Shown here: piece after piece, positions 7,842-16,441 of the stretch | How positions within the stretch are numbered: position 1 is the first letter of the stretch | Layout of the letters: each line of letters starts with the position of its first letter | From: Nocardia higoensis | GTDB taxonomy: Bacteria > Actinomycetota > Actinomycetes > Mycobacteriales > Mycobacteriaceae | Direction of reading: 5' to 3' | Assembly (NCBI RefSeq): GCF_015477835.1 | Contig: NZ_JADLQN010000001.1 | Span: 2,356,001-2,420,000 of the forward strand | DNA length: 64,000 nucleotides | Notes under the pieces: generated by a model | Seen by the model: the letters and a program-made list of their open reading frames with translations, nothing else | What the model was told of the DNA's origin: nothing | Databases searched by the model: none | Program-made: the position numbers and the translations under genes

Positions 7842-9371
7842 TCATCGCTCGGCTGTTTCCCCATCATCATCCTCGCCGATCGGGCGCACGTGACGCAGGG
7901 CGACGACGCAGAGGGTCACGGCGGCGAGGATCGCAGCGGCGGCAACGGCCGATGCGGTGTTGACGCCGACCACAAAGGCCGCCTTCGCAGCGCCGACGAC
8001 CTCGCCGGGAACCTCGTCAGCGACCGAAAGAGCACCGGAAAGGCTGTCGGTGAGACGCCCGGAGACCTCAGGGGAGGTATTCGCCGGCGGGTGCACACGG
8101 CTCGAGTACACGGCGGCGGTCAGGCTGCCGAGCAGGGCGACACCGACGGCGATGCCGAGTTCTTGAACGGTCTCGGACATCGCGGCCGCCGACCCGGACT
8201 TCGCCGCAGGGGCCGCGCCGACGACCATGTCCGTACCCAGGGCCGCGATGGCGCCCAGCCCGAGGTAGACGAACGCGAACCCGGCGACGACCCGGATAGC
8301 GTCCTCGGTCCCGGAGGTGGCCAGAAGCCCGTAGCCGATCACCGACAGTCCGAGCGTGCCGGCCATGACCGAGCCGGGACGTATCCGCCGGGCGACCAGA
8401 GGTGCACCGATGGCGGCGACGAACATCGCCAGCGCAGGCGGCCCCATCCACCAGCCCGCGGTGAACGCACTCATGCCCTCGACGAACTGGAGGTATTGGG
8501 TGACCAGGTACATGGCGCCGCCCACACCGGCCAATCCGATCAGCAGCACGGCCAGGGCCGCCGAGAACGCTCGGTCGGCGAACAGACCGACATCCAGCAA
8601 CGGGGAGGTCAGACGACGCTGACGCCGCACGAACATCACACCGGCGACCGTGCCGATCAGCAGTCCGACGACGGCGCTCCGGTCGATACCGTGCGCGGAG
8701 ACACTCTTGATGACGTAGATGACCGGCAGGAGCGCCGCCAGTGACAAGGCGACACTGACCAGATCGAGCCGGTCTGCGTGCGGATCGGCGTGCTCGGGAA
8801 GCGCGAACCTCGCCCCGACCACCACAGCCAGGGCGATCGGAACGGCGAGCAGGAATGCCGCGCCCCACCAGAAGGCATCCACGAGCAGGCCGCCGACCAC
8901 CGGCCCGGCGGCCATACCGAGGGCGAACATCGTCGCCCACACACCGATGGCCAACGCGCGCTGGCGCGCATCACCGAACATGTTCGAGATCAGCGACAGA
9001 GTCGACGGCATCAGCGCGGCTCCTGCCACGCCGAGAAGCCCGCGCGCCAGGATCAGCAGTTCGGCACTGGGCGCGAAGGCAGCGAACACCGAGACCGCCG
9101 CGAACGCTGTCATCCCGACGACCAGCAGTCGCCGCCTGCCGATCCTGTCCCCCAGGGTGCCCATCGTGATGAGGAAACCGGCGATGAAGAACCCGTAGGC
9201 GTCCATGATCCACAAGGTCTGTGTCGCCGAGGGATTCAGCGCCTCGGTCATGCTCGGCAGCACCAGGTACAGCACCGTCACATCGAGACCGAGCAGGACG
9301 GTCGGCAGCGCCAGAAGCCCCAGACCGATCCACTCGCGAACCCCTGCCCGTCGGGCCTGTTCCACCACCAT
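7842..9371 (-). CDS. MFS drug exporter of the DHA2 (14-TM, EmrB/QacA) family
   Basis: This protein of about 509 residues has some 14 hydrophobic segments. It contains the DHA2 motifs: LDVTVLYLVLPSM in TM1, WIMDAYGFFIAGFLITMGTLGDRIGRRRLL (motif A in loop 2-3), and GMAAGPVVGG (motif C, the antiporter signature) in TM5. Relatives such as LfrA, SmvA and QacA pump quaternary ammonium compounds, dyes and fluoroquinolones using the proton gradient. The start is taken at ATG 9371 because a GAGGAGG ribosome site lies just upstream; an overlapping GTG at 9374 is too close to it. The TetR gene follows directly. Confidence 0.88.
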   Translation of the reverse strand: MVVEQARRAGVREWIGLGLLALPTVLLGLDVTVLYLVLPSMTEALNPSATQTLWIMDAYGFFIAGFLITMGTLGDRIGRRRLLVVGMTAFAAVSVFAAFAPSAELLILARGLLGVAGAALMPSTLSLISNMFGDARQRALAIGVWATMFALGMAAGPVVGGLLVDAFWWGAAFLLAVPIALAVVVGARFALPEHADPHADRLDLVSVALSLAALLPVIYVIKSVSAHGIDRSAVVGLLIGTVAGVMFVRRQRRLTSPLLDVGLFADRAFSAALAVLLIGLAGVGGAMYLVTQYLQFVEGMSAFTAGWWMGPPALAMFVAAIGAPLVARRIRPGSVMAGTLGLSVIGYGLLATSGTEDAIRVVAGFAFVYLGLGAIAALGTDMVVGAAPAAKSGSAAAMSETVQELGIAVGVALLGSLTAAVYSSRVHPPANTSPEVSGRLTDSLSGALSVADEVPGEVVGAAKAAFVVGVNTASAVAAAAILAAVTLCVVALRHVRPIGEDDDGETAER

Positions 9372-9390
9372 CACGCCTCCTCGCCATTTT

Positions 9391-9421
9391 GAACGATAGT
9401 TCTAATTGTACGATCGTTCAA
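9391..9421 (-). promoter_or_regulatory. Inverted-repeat operator upstream of the MFS exporter
   Basis: TGAACGATAG and CGATCGTTCA match as an inverted repeat (9 of 10) separated by 11 AT-rich bases, about 20 bases before the exporter start. The surrounding 45 bases are unusually AT-rich for this genome. The site fits a TetR-type operator overlapping the promoter. Confidence 0.7.
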
Positions 9422-9666
9422 ATATAAACATCGGCCCTGACCCCTGTCGAATCAGTTGCGTCGTGACCATGGGACCGGTCGGCATGGGGACTGGTGTGCG
9501 GGTCAAATGACACCGCTACCCCGGCGGGGGTCCGGGACCAGCACGAGCAGGAGTGACGCGGGTGTTCTGGGACACCACGGCGATCACCGCCGCATGCGCA
9601 CCCGCGGCCCGGTCTCCCGGGCGAGGAGCACGGCGGTAGCTCCGGTACCGACGAACGTCCGAAGTC

Positions 9667-10671
9667 CTACGCCCGGTCGCCGATCGAACTGTGGCAGACG
9701 AGTCCGTTTCCGGTCGCTCGCGTAGCGGCGAGGAGCCTGTATCCCCAGTCCTTCATGAGGTCGGCGGCTTCCGGTGGTCCGTGCACGATGAACGGTGCTC
9801 CGATCGAGACGAGGCAGAAGGCCGCCCAGTCCAGGGATTCGGCGGCGATGTGGACCTCGCAGGAGCCGGGGTCGATGGCAGAGACGGTGCCGTAGTGGAC
9901 GATCTCGGCTCTGACCCGTTCGGCGGAGGCCTGGATGGTGGCGTGGACCCGGTACTTGGAGGGCATCGACCCGATCCGGTCGCGGACGTAGTCCACCGGA
10001 TCGCCGCCGGGCAGGCGGCGTGGTGCGAATCGTGCGCCGGTGTGGCGTGGTTGCGTGATCCGGTCGATTCGGAAGGTTCGCCAGTCGGTGCGATCGAGAT
10101 CCCAGGCCACCAGGTAGAGGCGGCTTTCGATATTGACGATCTGATGCGGTTGGGCGGTGCGGCGCGTAGTGGCCGCGTCGCTGCCGCGGTAGGAGAACGA
10201 GACGGTATCGGCGTCCCGGCAGGCGAGCGCCAGCGTGGTCAATGCGGTGACATCATCGATCCCGGCTCGGTTGTATTTGTCACCGGTGGGGGTCGCGACA
10301 GTCCGGAGACTGTCGATCCTGCGGCGGATCCGGACGGGAAGGACCTGGACGATCTTGGCCATGGCGCTCATGGCGGCTTCCGCGGAGGCGGGATGGGCGC
10401 CGGTGGCGATCTCCTTCAACCCCAGCACCGTCGCGGCGGCTTCCTCCTCGCCCAGTACCAGTGGCGGCAGGCAGGCCCCCGCGCTGAGCTGGTAGCCGCC
10501 ACCGGTTCCGCGCGTCGTGACGATCGGATAGCCGATCTGCTGGAGACCGAGTACATCGCGGCGGACGGTCCGCTCGCTGACATCGAGTCGGCGGGCGAGA
10601 TCGGCACCGGTCCAGTGGCGACGGCTCTGCAGTAGACCGAGAAGCGCGAGGGTGCGAGTGCTGGTGGACAC
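9667..10671 (-). CDS. WYL-domain transcriptional regulator (DeoR-type HTH)
   Basis: This 334-residue protein has an N-terminal winged HTH (TGADLARRLDVSERTVRRDVLGL, residues about 22-44), a linker, and a WYL domain in the second half (SRLYLVAWDLDRTDWRTFRIDRI). A C-terminal WCX-like extension follows. WYL regulators sense nucleic-acid or nucleotide ligands in several systems, including PafBC. In this YobV-like architecture they often control a neighbouring enzyme. The gene is divergent from the VOC-family gene at 10754, with only 82 bases between the two starts. It probably regulates that gene and itself. Confidence 0.87.
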   Translation of the reverse strand: MSTSTRTLALLGLLQSRRHWTGADLARRLDVSERTVRRDVLGLQQIGYPIVTTRGTGGGYQLSAGACLPPLVLGEEEAAATVLGLKEIATGAHPASAEAAMSAMAKIVQVLPVRIRRRIDSLRTVATPTGDKYNRAGIDDVTALTTLALACRDADTVSFSYRGSDAATTRRTAQPHQIVNIESRLYLVAWDLDRTDWRTFRIDRITQPRHTGARFAPRRLPGGDPVDYVRDRIGSMPSKYRVHATIQASAERVRAEIVHYGTVSAIDPGSCEVHIAAESLDWAAFCLVSIGAPFIVHGPPEAADLMKDWGYRLLAATRATGNGLVCHSSIGDRA

Positions 10672-10753
10672 GTCCCGAGGTTAGGCGCACTTGTGGCCAT
10701 ATCCTGTCCGCAACTGCGGCGAACCTGGGGGTACCAACCGAAAAGGAGACAGT

Positions 10754-11338
10754 ATGTCCACCACTCCCGCCGTCCCCCCGGCACCCGCCGGATCCGCAAC
10801 GGCCGACCCCTTCATCTTGACCGACGACGCGGCAGGTCTGCTCGACTTCCTCGTCGATGTGTTCGGGGCGATCGAGGTCCCCGAGACGCGGACCGCCGAT
10901 ACCGACGGCCTGATTCTGCATTCCGAGCTGCGGATAGGCGATTCGACGCTGACGATCGCCGATCGTAAACCGGACTGGCCGTATACGCCGTCCTTCGTCC
11001 GCGTCTACGTCGACGATCCGGCCGCCACGCTGAAACGAGCCGCCGCGCGTGGTGCGCGGATCGTGACCGAGCCCACGGATTTCTGGGGCGACGTACTCTC
11101 CCGCTTCGCCGACCCGTTCGGCCACCTGTGGTGGGTGTACAAGCACAATCCGGGTAACGCGTCCTGGAATGAAGGATCGGCGGACGGAGTCGGCGAAGGC
11201 GACTGGGGGAATGCCGATTCCGCCGAGAAAGGCACGGGCGAGCAGTCCTGGGAATCGTTCGCCACCCCGGAATTGACAGCCATTCATTCCTCGCTCATGG
11301 AAGCGATGGCGTCGCTGCAGGATCCACGCACCCGCTGA
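10754..11338 (+). CDS. VOC-family (glyoxalase/bleomycin-resistance fold) protein
   Basis: This 194-residue protein starts at ATG 10754 behind AAAAGGAGA. The first 130 residues are a VOC domain of the PhnB-like type: DAAGLLDFLVDVFGAIEV, SELRIGDSTLTIAD, FVRVYVDDPAATLKRAAARGA and RFADPFGHLWWVYKH. The remaining 60 residues are an acidic, Gly/Ser-rich tail with helical content. VOC proteins bind metals and act as isomerases, dioxygenases or drug-binding resistance proteins; the substrate is unknown. The divergent WYL regulator probably controls it. Confidence 0.82.
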   Translation: MSTTPAVPPAPAGSATADPFILTDDAAGLLDFLVDVFGAIEVPETRTADTDGLILHSELRIGDSTLTIADRKPDWPYTPSFVRVYVDDPAATLKRAAARGARIVTEPTDFWGDVLSRFADPFGHLWWVYKHNPGNASWNEGSADGVGEGDWGNADSAEKGTGEQSWESFATPELTAIHSSLMEAMASLQDPRTR

Positions 11339-11348
11339 CCCGTCGGCT

Positions 11349-11381
11349 ATGCCCCGCGGCCTCGTATGCGCCGCGGGGCAT
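11349..11381 (+). terminator. Terminator of the VOC gene
   Basis: ATGCCCCGCGGC and GCCGCGGGGCAT form a perfect 12-bp stem with a 9-base loop, starting 10 bases after the stop codon. Confidence 0.7.
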
Positions 11382-11813
11382 CGGCATCCGTAATTTCCGG
11401 TCCTGAATCGCGCCGGGACGCTTGCGTTGCGCTTCTCACGCCCGCGCCTTTGGCTGTCAGGACTTGCCTGTACCGCTGAAATCGGTACGTGGACAGTCTG
11501 TTCGGGCTGCGCTCCGATCGATTCATGTCCGGTCCCTCGTCACCCGAACGGTGGCCGCAACGCCCTGTCCCGCCACCGCCCGGCAGTGGTTCCGACAAAA
11601 TGGCTGTGGGCGCGTGTGGAAGCAGTCCACCCATTGGCGAGACCTCACGCAGTTTCGATCGACTCCCGATCCAGTCCGGTCAGGACTCCGTGCAGGCCGG
11701 GAACATCCGATCGCTCGATCAGCGCTTCCCAGCGGTCGAGGTTGCGCACGTGAGACCGACCGGCTACAGCTTGGGCCGCTATAGGCGGAATCCGCCGGGA
11801 AATATGCGCCGAA
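11382..11813. other. 432-base region without a recognisable gene
   Basis: Several open frames of 90-120 codons overlap here on both strands, but none has a ribosome site, consistent codon bias or a recognisable motif. It separates the VOC terminator from the tRNA-Ala terminator. I see nothing else in it. Confidence 0.5.
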
Positions 11814-11853
11814 ACGAACAAAGGTCCGGCTCGAAAGCCGGACCTTTGTTCGT
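11814..11853 (-). terminator. Terminator of tRNA-Ala
   Basis: A perfect 18-bp inverted repeat (ACGAACAAAGGTCCGGCT and its complement) with a CGAA loop lies 5 bases beyond the 3' end of the tRNA. The position and the perfect stem identify it as the transcript end. Confidence 0.85.
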
Positions 11854-11858
11854 TCGAG

Positions 11859-11931
11859 TGGAGCTAAGGGGACTCGAACCCCTGACCCCCACACTGCCAG
11901 TGTGGTGCGCTACCAGCTGCGCCATAGCCCC
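11859..11931 (-). tRNA. tRNA-Ala (anticodon GGC)
   Basis: The 73-base cloverleaf reads 5' GGGGCTA acceptor, a GCGC D-stem, an anticodon stem CCACA/TGTGG enclosing CTGGCAG (anticodon GGC), and a T-arm with TTCGAGT. The acceptor closes with one G-U pair, and the discriminator is A. The CCA end is not encoded. It stands alone, followed by a strong hairpin terminator. Confidence 0.96.
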
Positions 11932-12067
11932 TTGGTGGGTCTCGCTCGGTTTCCCTCGCGCCTGACAAAAGTTACACCACCGGCGTGTTGGCAGCCAAAT
12001 CGGCTGGTCAGCGGCGTGAACAGGGATAGACGAGCGGCGCGAGCGAGCGAGGCCCGGGGAGCTTAGA

Positions 12068-12808
12068 TCAGGGAGCGGTCAGTTCGGCGACCCACTCCGC
12101 GTTGTTGGCGTCGAGTTTGGTGTCGCCGTGGAACAGCGAGGGTGTGGCGGCGTCGTTGTCGAGGCGGGCGTTCAGGTCGGCGAGGGCTGTTTCGGCGGCC
12201 TTCTCGGCGGCGGCGACCTGGGCGCCGGTGGCGACACAGTCGACGGCGTCGGCGGGGGCGCCCGCGGTGCGGGCGAGGTCGGCCAGGGCCTGGTTGCTGT
12301 GGTCGGACTTGCCTTCGGCGGGCTGGTCGGTGACGAACAGCTGGTCGTGGAAGCGGGCGTAGAGGGGACCGTCGCCGGTGGCGGCCACGCAGCGGGTGGC
12401 GGCGATGGCGCGGGTGGAGTAGTCGCCGCTGTCGGATTTCGGGTTCAGGAAGGCGACGTAGTGGTAGGCGACGGTCAGCGCGCCCTGGTCGACCCGCTGG
12501 GCGATCTCCTGGCCGTAGATGCGCTCGAGGGTGCCGCACGCGGGGCACAGCGGATCTTCGTAGATGTCGACGACGGGTTGCGCGCCCGGCCTGCCGAGGA
12601 CGACGACACCGTCCTCACGCAGCGTGACCTCGACGGCGGGTTCGCGGACGGGGCCGTAGCCGTCGTTGCGGATCTCGGCGTCGGACGCGCCCCAGCGGAA
12701 CACCAGGAAGACGATCAGCACGATCATGGCCAGGGCGATGCCGCCGAGAGCGAACGTCGTGGCGCTCGACATGGGGCGCGGGGTGTAATTCGGACGCTGT
12801 TGACTCAC
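12068..12808 (-). CDS. Membrane-anchored DsbA-family thioredoxin-fold protein
   Basis: This 246-residue protein starts at GTG 12808 (MSQQRPNYTPRP...). One N-terminal transmembrane helix (about residues 20-38) anchors a periplasmic domain containing VVDIYEDPLCPACGTLERIY, whose CPAC is a DsbA-like active site. The C-terminal part has ATPSLFHGDTKLD, which carries the cis-proline expected near the active site. It resembles mycobacterial DsbA-like proteins such as Rv2969c and probably introduces or isomerises disulfides in exported proteins. It lies 44 bases downstream of the MFS gene at the end of the crcB-pgm run. Confidence 0.83.
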   Translation of the reverse strand: MSQQRPNYTPRPMSSATTFALGGIALAMIVLIVFLVFRWGASDAEIRNDGYGPVREPAVEVTLREDGVVVLGRPGAQPVVDIYEDPLCPACGTLERIYGQEIAQRVDQGALTVAYHYVAFLNPKSDSGDYSTRAIAATRCVAATGDGPLYARFHDQLFVTDQPAEGKSDHSNQALADLARTAGAPADAVDCVATGAQVAAAEKAAETALADLNARLDNDAATPSLFHGDTKLDANNAEWVAELTAP

Positions 12809-12852
12809 CCGCCCTACTCTGCCTCGAGTCGGCCGGTTCCGGGCGGCGGGGT

Positions 12853-14214
12853 TCAGAGGCGCGGGGGCCGGCGTCGCCGCCATCGCCCCATCCGGGACGG
12901 GCCGCCCTCGGGCAGGTGCTCCACGGCCGCGCGGTGGGCCAGCTGGTATTCGTCGTCGTCGATCGGCACGCCCGCCGGTTCGCCGGTGTGCGCGTGCGCG
13001 TCGGTGCGGCGCAGGGTCTCGGGGACCGCCAGCCAGGCCACGGCGGCGACGAGCAGCAGTGCGCCGGTCGCCGACAGGCCGACGGCGTAGCCGAAGTGCT
13101 CGATGAGGATGCCTGCGGCGACAGGGCCGATCACCGCGCCGAGGTCGCCCGCCATCTGGAAACCGGCCAGCACCGGACCGCTGCGCGCCTGGGAGCCGAC
13201 GACGTCGGCCAGGGCGGCTTGCTGGGTGGGAGTGAGCATGCCGGAGCCGATGCCCGCCACCACCGACGCCGCGAGCAGCCACAGCAGGTCGGGCGCGAAG
13301 CCCAGACCGGCGGTGCCCACGCCGCAGACCAGCGCACCCGCCACGAGGAACGGGCGTCGGCCGAACCGGTCGGACAGGCGGCCGGACTGGAAGAGCACCA
13401 GCACATTGCCCACCGCGAACGCGGTCAGCGCCACCCCGGCCATCCCCGGCGACTGCCCGAGGGTCTCGACGACGATCAGCGGCACGAAGGCCATCCGCAC
13501 GCCGAACACCGCCACACCGTTGGCGAAGTTCGACCACAGCATCGCCGGATAGGCCGGCTCGGCCAGGCCCTGCCGGAACGTCAGCTCCGGCGCTCGCCCA
13601 CCGGTCTCCGGCGCGGCCAGATGCGAATCGCGCAGGCTCACGTAGACGATCGCGCAGGCGAGCAGCAGGGCGGCGGCGTAGATGACGAACGGCACGCGCA
13701 GCCCGAGACCGGCCAGCGCGCCGCCGACGAGCGGGCCGCTGACCGAGCCGATCAGGAAGCTCGACGACCACAGGCCCGACACCCGACCGCGCTGATGGAA
13801 CGGCGAGAGCCGGATGACCAGCGCCAGTGAGGACACGGTGAACATGGTCGAGCCGATGCCGCCGAGCGAACGCAGCACCAGCAGCTGCCAATAGGTCTGG
13901 GACAACGCGCACAGTCCGGTCGAGACCGCGACGATTCCCAGCCCGCTCAGATAGACCCAGCGCTCCCCGAGCCGCTGCACCAGCGCGCCGCTGAAGGGCG
14001 CGAACAGCAGTCGCATCAACGCGAACGCGCTGATGATCGCCGAGGCGGCGGTGAACCCGACGCCGAAACTGCGCGCGAACTGCGGCAGCACCGGCGCGAC
14101 GAGGCCGTAGCCGAGGGCGATCACGAAGGCGGCGCCGATCAACACCCAGATCTCGACGGGCAGTTTCCGATCGTCGGCGGTCGTCGCGATCTCGCCGGTG
14201 CCACAACTGCTCAC
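12853..14214 (-). CDS. MFS transporter (DHA1-like, 12 TM)
   Basis: This 453-residue protein begins at GTG 14214, whose GTGA overlaps the stop of pgm. It has about 12 hydrophobic segments, a typical TM1 (VLIGAAFVIALGYGLVAPVLPQFARSFG), motif A variants (RLGERWVYLSG, GRLSDRFGRRPFL) and a proline/glycine-rich TM5. The closest general class is the DHA1 multidrug or sugar-efflux group; the substrate is not predictable. Translational coupling to pgm is striking because one is a sugar-phosphate mutase and the other a transporter. It could simply reflect operon packing. Confidence 0.85.
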   Translation of the reverse strand: MSSCGTGEIATTADDRKLPVEIWVLIGAAFVIALGYGLVAPVLPQFARSFGVGFTAASAIISAFALMRLLFAPFSGALVQRLGERWVYLSGLGIVAVSTGLCALSQTYWQLLVLRSLGGIGSTMFTVSSLALVIRLSPFHQRGRVSGLWSSSFLIGSVSGPLVGGALAGLGLRVPFVIYAAALLLACAIVYVSLRDSHLAAPETGGRAPELTFRQGLAEPAYPAMLWSNFANGVAVFGVRMAFVPLIVVETLGQSPGMAGVALTAFAVGNVLVLFQSGRLSDRFGRRPFLVAGALVCGVGTAGLGFAPDLLWLLAASVVAGIGSGMLTPTQQAALADVVGSQARSGPVLAGFQMAGDLGAVIGPVAAGILIEHFGYAVGLSATGALLLVAAVAWLAVPETLRRTDAHAHTGEPAGVPIDDDEYQLAHRAAVEHLPEGGPSRMGRWRRRRPPRL

Positions 14215-15848
14215 CGCGATAGCGCCTTGCCCACCATCTCCTCCGCGGCGGCTTGGACCTGGGCGAGATGGTCGGGGCCGTGGAAGGACTCGGCGTAGAT
14301 CTTGTATTTGTCCTCGGTCCCCGACGGGCGGGCGGCGAACCAGGCGTTCTCGGTGGTCACCTTCAGGCCGCCCAGCGGGGCGCCGTTGCCGGGCGCGCGG
14401 GTGAGCACCTCGGTGATCGGTTCCCCGGCGATCTCGGTGCCGGTGACCATGTCCGGGGTCAGCTCGGACAACAGTTTCTTCTGGGCCGCGGTGGCGGGGG
14501 CGTCGATGCGCGCGTAGGCGGGGCTGCCGTAGCGGCGTTCGAGTTCGCCGTAGCGGGCCGACGGGGTCTGGCCGGTGACGGCGGTGATCTCGGCCGCCAG
14601 CAGGGCCAGCAGGATGCCGTCCTTGTCGGTGGTCCACACGGTGCCGTCCATTCGCAGGAAGGACGCGCCCGCGCTCTCCTCGCCGCCGAACGCCAGGCTG
14701 CCGCTGAACAATCCGGGCACGAACCATTTGAATCCGACCGGCACCTCGTGCACCTGGCGGCCGAGCACACTCACCACCCGGTCGACCATGGAGGAGGTGA
14801 CCACGGTCTTGCCGATCTTGGTCAACGCGTCCCAGCCGATCCGGTTGGCGACGAGGTATTCGATCGACACCGCGAGGAAGTGGTTCGGGTTCATCAATCC
14901 GCCGTCGGGGGTGACGATGCCGTGCCGGTCGGCGTCGGCGTCGTTGCCGGTGGAGATGTCGTAATCGTCCTTGATGGCCACCAGCCCGGCCATGGCGTAG
15001 CGGGAGGAGGGGTCCATGCGGATCTTGCCGTCGCTGTCGAGGGTCATGAACCGCCAGGTGGGGTCGACGAACGGGTTGACCACCTCGAGTTCGAGGTCGT
15101 AGCGCTGGCCGATCTCCTCCCAGTAGTCCACGCTCGCGCCGCCCATCGGATCCGCGCCCAGGCGGATGCCCGCGCCGCGGATCGCGTCCAGGTTCAGCAC
15201 AGTGGGCAGGTCGGCGATGTAGTGGTCGAGATAGTCGTAGCGCTCGACGTGGTCGGCGAGCGCCTGCCGCAGCGAGACCCGCGCGACGCCGTCGAGGCCG
15301 GCGGCCAGCAGTTCGTTGGCGCGCGCGGCGATGGCATCGGTGGCGGTCGTGTCCGCGGGACCGCCGTGTGGCGGGTTGTATTTGAAGCCGCCGTCGCGAG
15401 GCGGGTTGTGTGAGGGGGTGACGACGATGCCGTCCGCCTGATGCTTGGTGCCGCCGCGGTTGTGGCGGAGCACGGCATGGCTCAGCGCGGGGGTGGGGGT
15501 GTAGCGGTCGCGGGCGTCGATCATCGCCGTGACGCCGTTGCCCGCGAGCACCTCCAGCGCGGTGGTCCACGCGGGCTCCGACAGCGCATGGGTGTCGCGG
15601 GCCAGATAGACCGGGCCCGTGATGCCCCGGGTGGCGCGGTACTCCACGATCGCCTGGGTGACGGCGAGGATGTGGCGTTCGTTGAACGCGCCGTCCAGGC
15701 TGGAGCCGCGATGCCCGGAGGTGCCGAACACCACCCGCTGCGCCGGGTCCGCCGGGTCGGGCACGCGGCTGTAATAGGCGGTCACCAGGTGCGCGATGTC
15801 GTCGAGATCGCTCGCGCGCGCGGGACGCCCGGCTCGATCGTGGGCCAT
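14211..15848 (-). CDS. pgm: Phosphoglucomutase, alpha-D-glucose-phosphate specific
   Basis: This protein of about 545 residues interconverts glucose-1-phosphate and glucose-6-phosphate, feeding UDP-glucose, glycogen and trehalose synthesis. The phosphoserine loop appears as VVTPSHNP, the metal loop as GNDADADRHG, the sugar-binding loop as GGEESAG, and the phosphate-binding loop near the C terminus as ARPSGTEDKYKIY. Its length matches the bacterial Pgm family. The ATG at 15848 follows a strong GGAAGGGAG site; an in-frame ATG 17 codons upstream lacks one. In M. tuberculosis pgmA also lies beside two crcB genes, as here. Confidence 0.95.
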   Translation of the reverse strand: MAHDRAGRPARASDLDDIAHLVTAYYSRVPDPADPAQRVVFGTSGHRGSSLDGAFNERHILAVTQAIVEYRATRGITGPVYLARDTHALSEPAWTTALEVLAGNGVTAMIDARDRYTPTPALSHAVLRHNRGGTKHQADGIVVTPSHNPPRDGGFKYNPPHGGPADTTATDAIAARANELLAAGLDGVARVSLRQALADHVERYDYLDHYIADLPTVLNLDAIRGAGIRLGADPMGGASVDYWEEIGQRYDLELEVVNPFVDPTWRFMTLDSDGKIRMDPSSRYAMAGLVAIKDDYDISTGNDADADRHGIVTPDGGLMNPNHFLAVSIEYLVANRIGWDALTKIGKTVVTSSMVDRVVSVLGRQVHEVPVGFKWFVPGLFSGSLAFGGEESAGASFLRMDGTVWTTDKDGILLALLAAEITAVTGQTPSARYGELERRYGSPAYARIDAPATAAQKKLLSELTPDMVTGTEIAGEPITEVLTRAPGNGAPLGGLKVTTENAWFAARPSGTEDKYKIYAESFHGPDHLAQVQAAAEEMVGKALSR

Positions 15849-15895
15849 GCTCGGGTCTCCCTTCCAAGTCGGCTGTGCCCGGCTGGTCATCGAGA

Positions 15896-16258
15896 TCATG
15901 CCGTCAGCCGGCCGATCCCGGACGCGGTGAGGTACACCGCGCCCAGACCGGCCGCCACACTGATCACGACGTAGCCCAGGGCGATGCCGTAGGCGCCGTC
16001 GGTGATCAGACGGATGGTCTCGTAGCCGAACGTGCTGAACGTCGTCAACGCGCCGCAGAAGCCGGCGCCGGCCACCGTGAGCAGCCAGCCGCCCGCACCC
16101 GCGCCGATCAATCCGCCCAGCACAGCCGAACCGACAATATTAACGGTCAGCGTCCCCAGCGGCAGCCTGGAGTCGAATCGGGCGGCGACAGCACGGTCGA
16201 TCAGGTATCTGGCCGGTGCGCCGACCATGCCACCCGCTACGACGAGCGCGACGTTCAT
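15896..16258 (-). CDS. crcB: Fluoride channel CrcB/Fluc, first paralogue
   Basis: This 120-residue protein has four hydrophobic helices and the Fluc hallmarks: GAPARYLIDR in TM1, LGTLTVNIVGSAVLGG (the conserved Asn in TM2) and GFCGALTTFSTFGYE (the phenylalanine-box and central Na+ site break) in TM3. Fluc channels are dual-topology dimers that expel fluoride. Where two unequal copies sit side by side they form heterodimers. The ATG at 16258 lies 152 bases after the other copy. It precedes pgm directly. Confidence 0.93.
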   Translation of the reverse strand: MNVALVVAGGMVGAPARYLIDRAVAARFDSRLPLGTLTVNIVGSAVLGGLIGAGAGGWLLTVAGAGFCGALTTFSTFGYETIRLITDGAYGIALGYVVISVAAGLGAVYLTASGIGRLTA

Positions 16259-16381
16259 CGGCGTACCTCGTCCTTGCGCGAACCTGGCGCGAATCGCAGG
16301 CCGATCATCGTCGGGCCCCTTCCGTTGTTCTGTCGCCGAACCTGTCAACCAGTCTCTGCCGTTCTCGATCCGCCCGGCACC

Positions 16382-16441
16382 GGTGGAGCTGTCGCCGATC
16401 GAGCCGCTGCCTACCGAGCCGTTCCCTGTCGAGCTGTCACC
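16382..16441 (-). repeat. Four degenerate 15-bp tandem repeats between the crcB genes
   Basis: GGTGGAGCTGTCGCC, GATCGAGCCGCTGCC, TACCGAGCCGTTCCC and TGTCGAGCTGTCACC lie head to tail. They share the GAGC(T/C)G core and would encode a Gly-x-x-Ser-x pentapeptide repeat in the crcB1 frame. They overlap the last codons of the second crcB. Confidence 0.6.

Noticed and set aside
12853-15867. 1004-codon minus-strand frame joining the MFS gene to an upstream segment
   Set aside because: Only the last 453 codons (from GTG 14214) encode the MFS protein. The upstream part is a wrong-frame reading of pgm, so there is no fusion.
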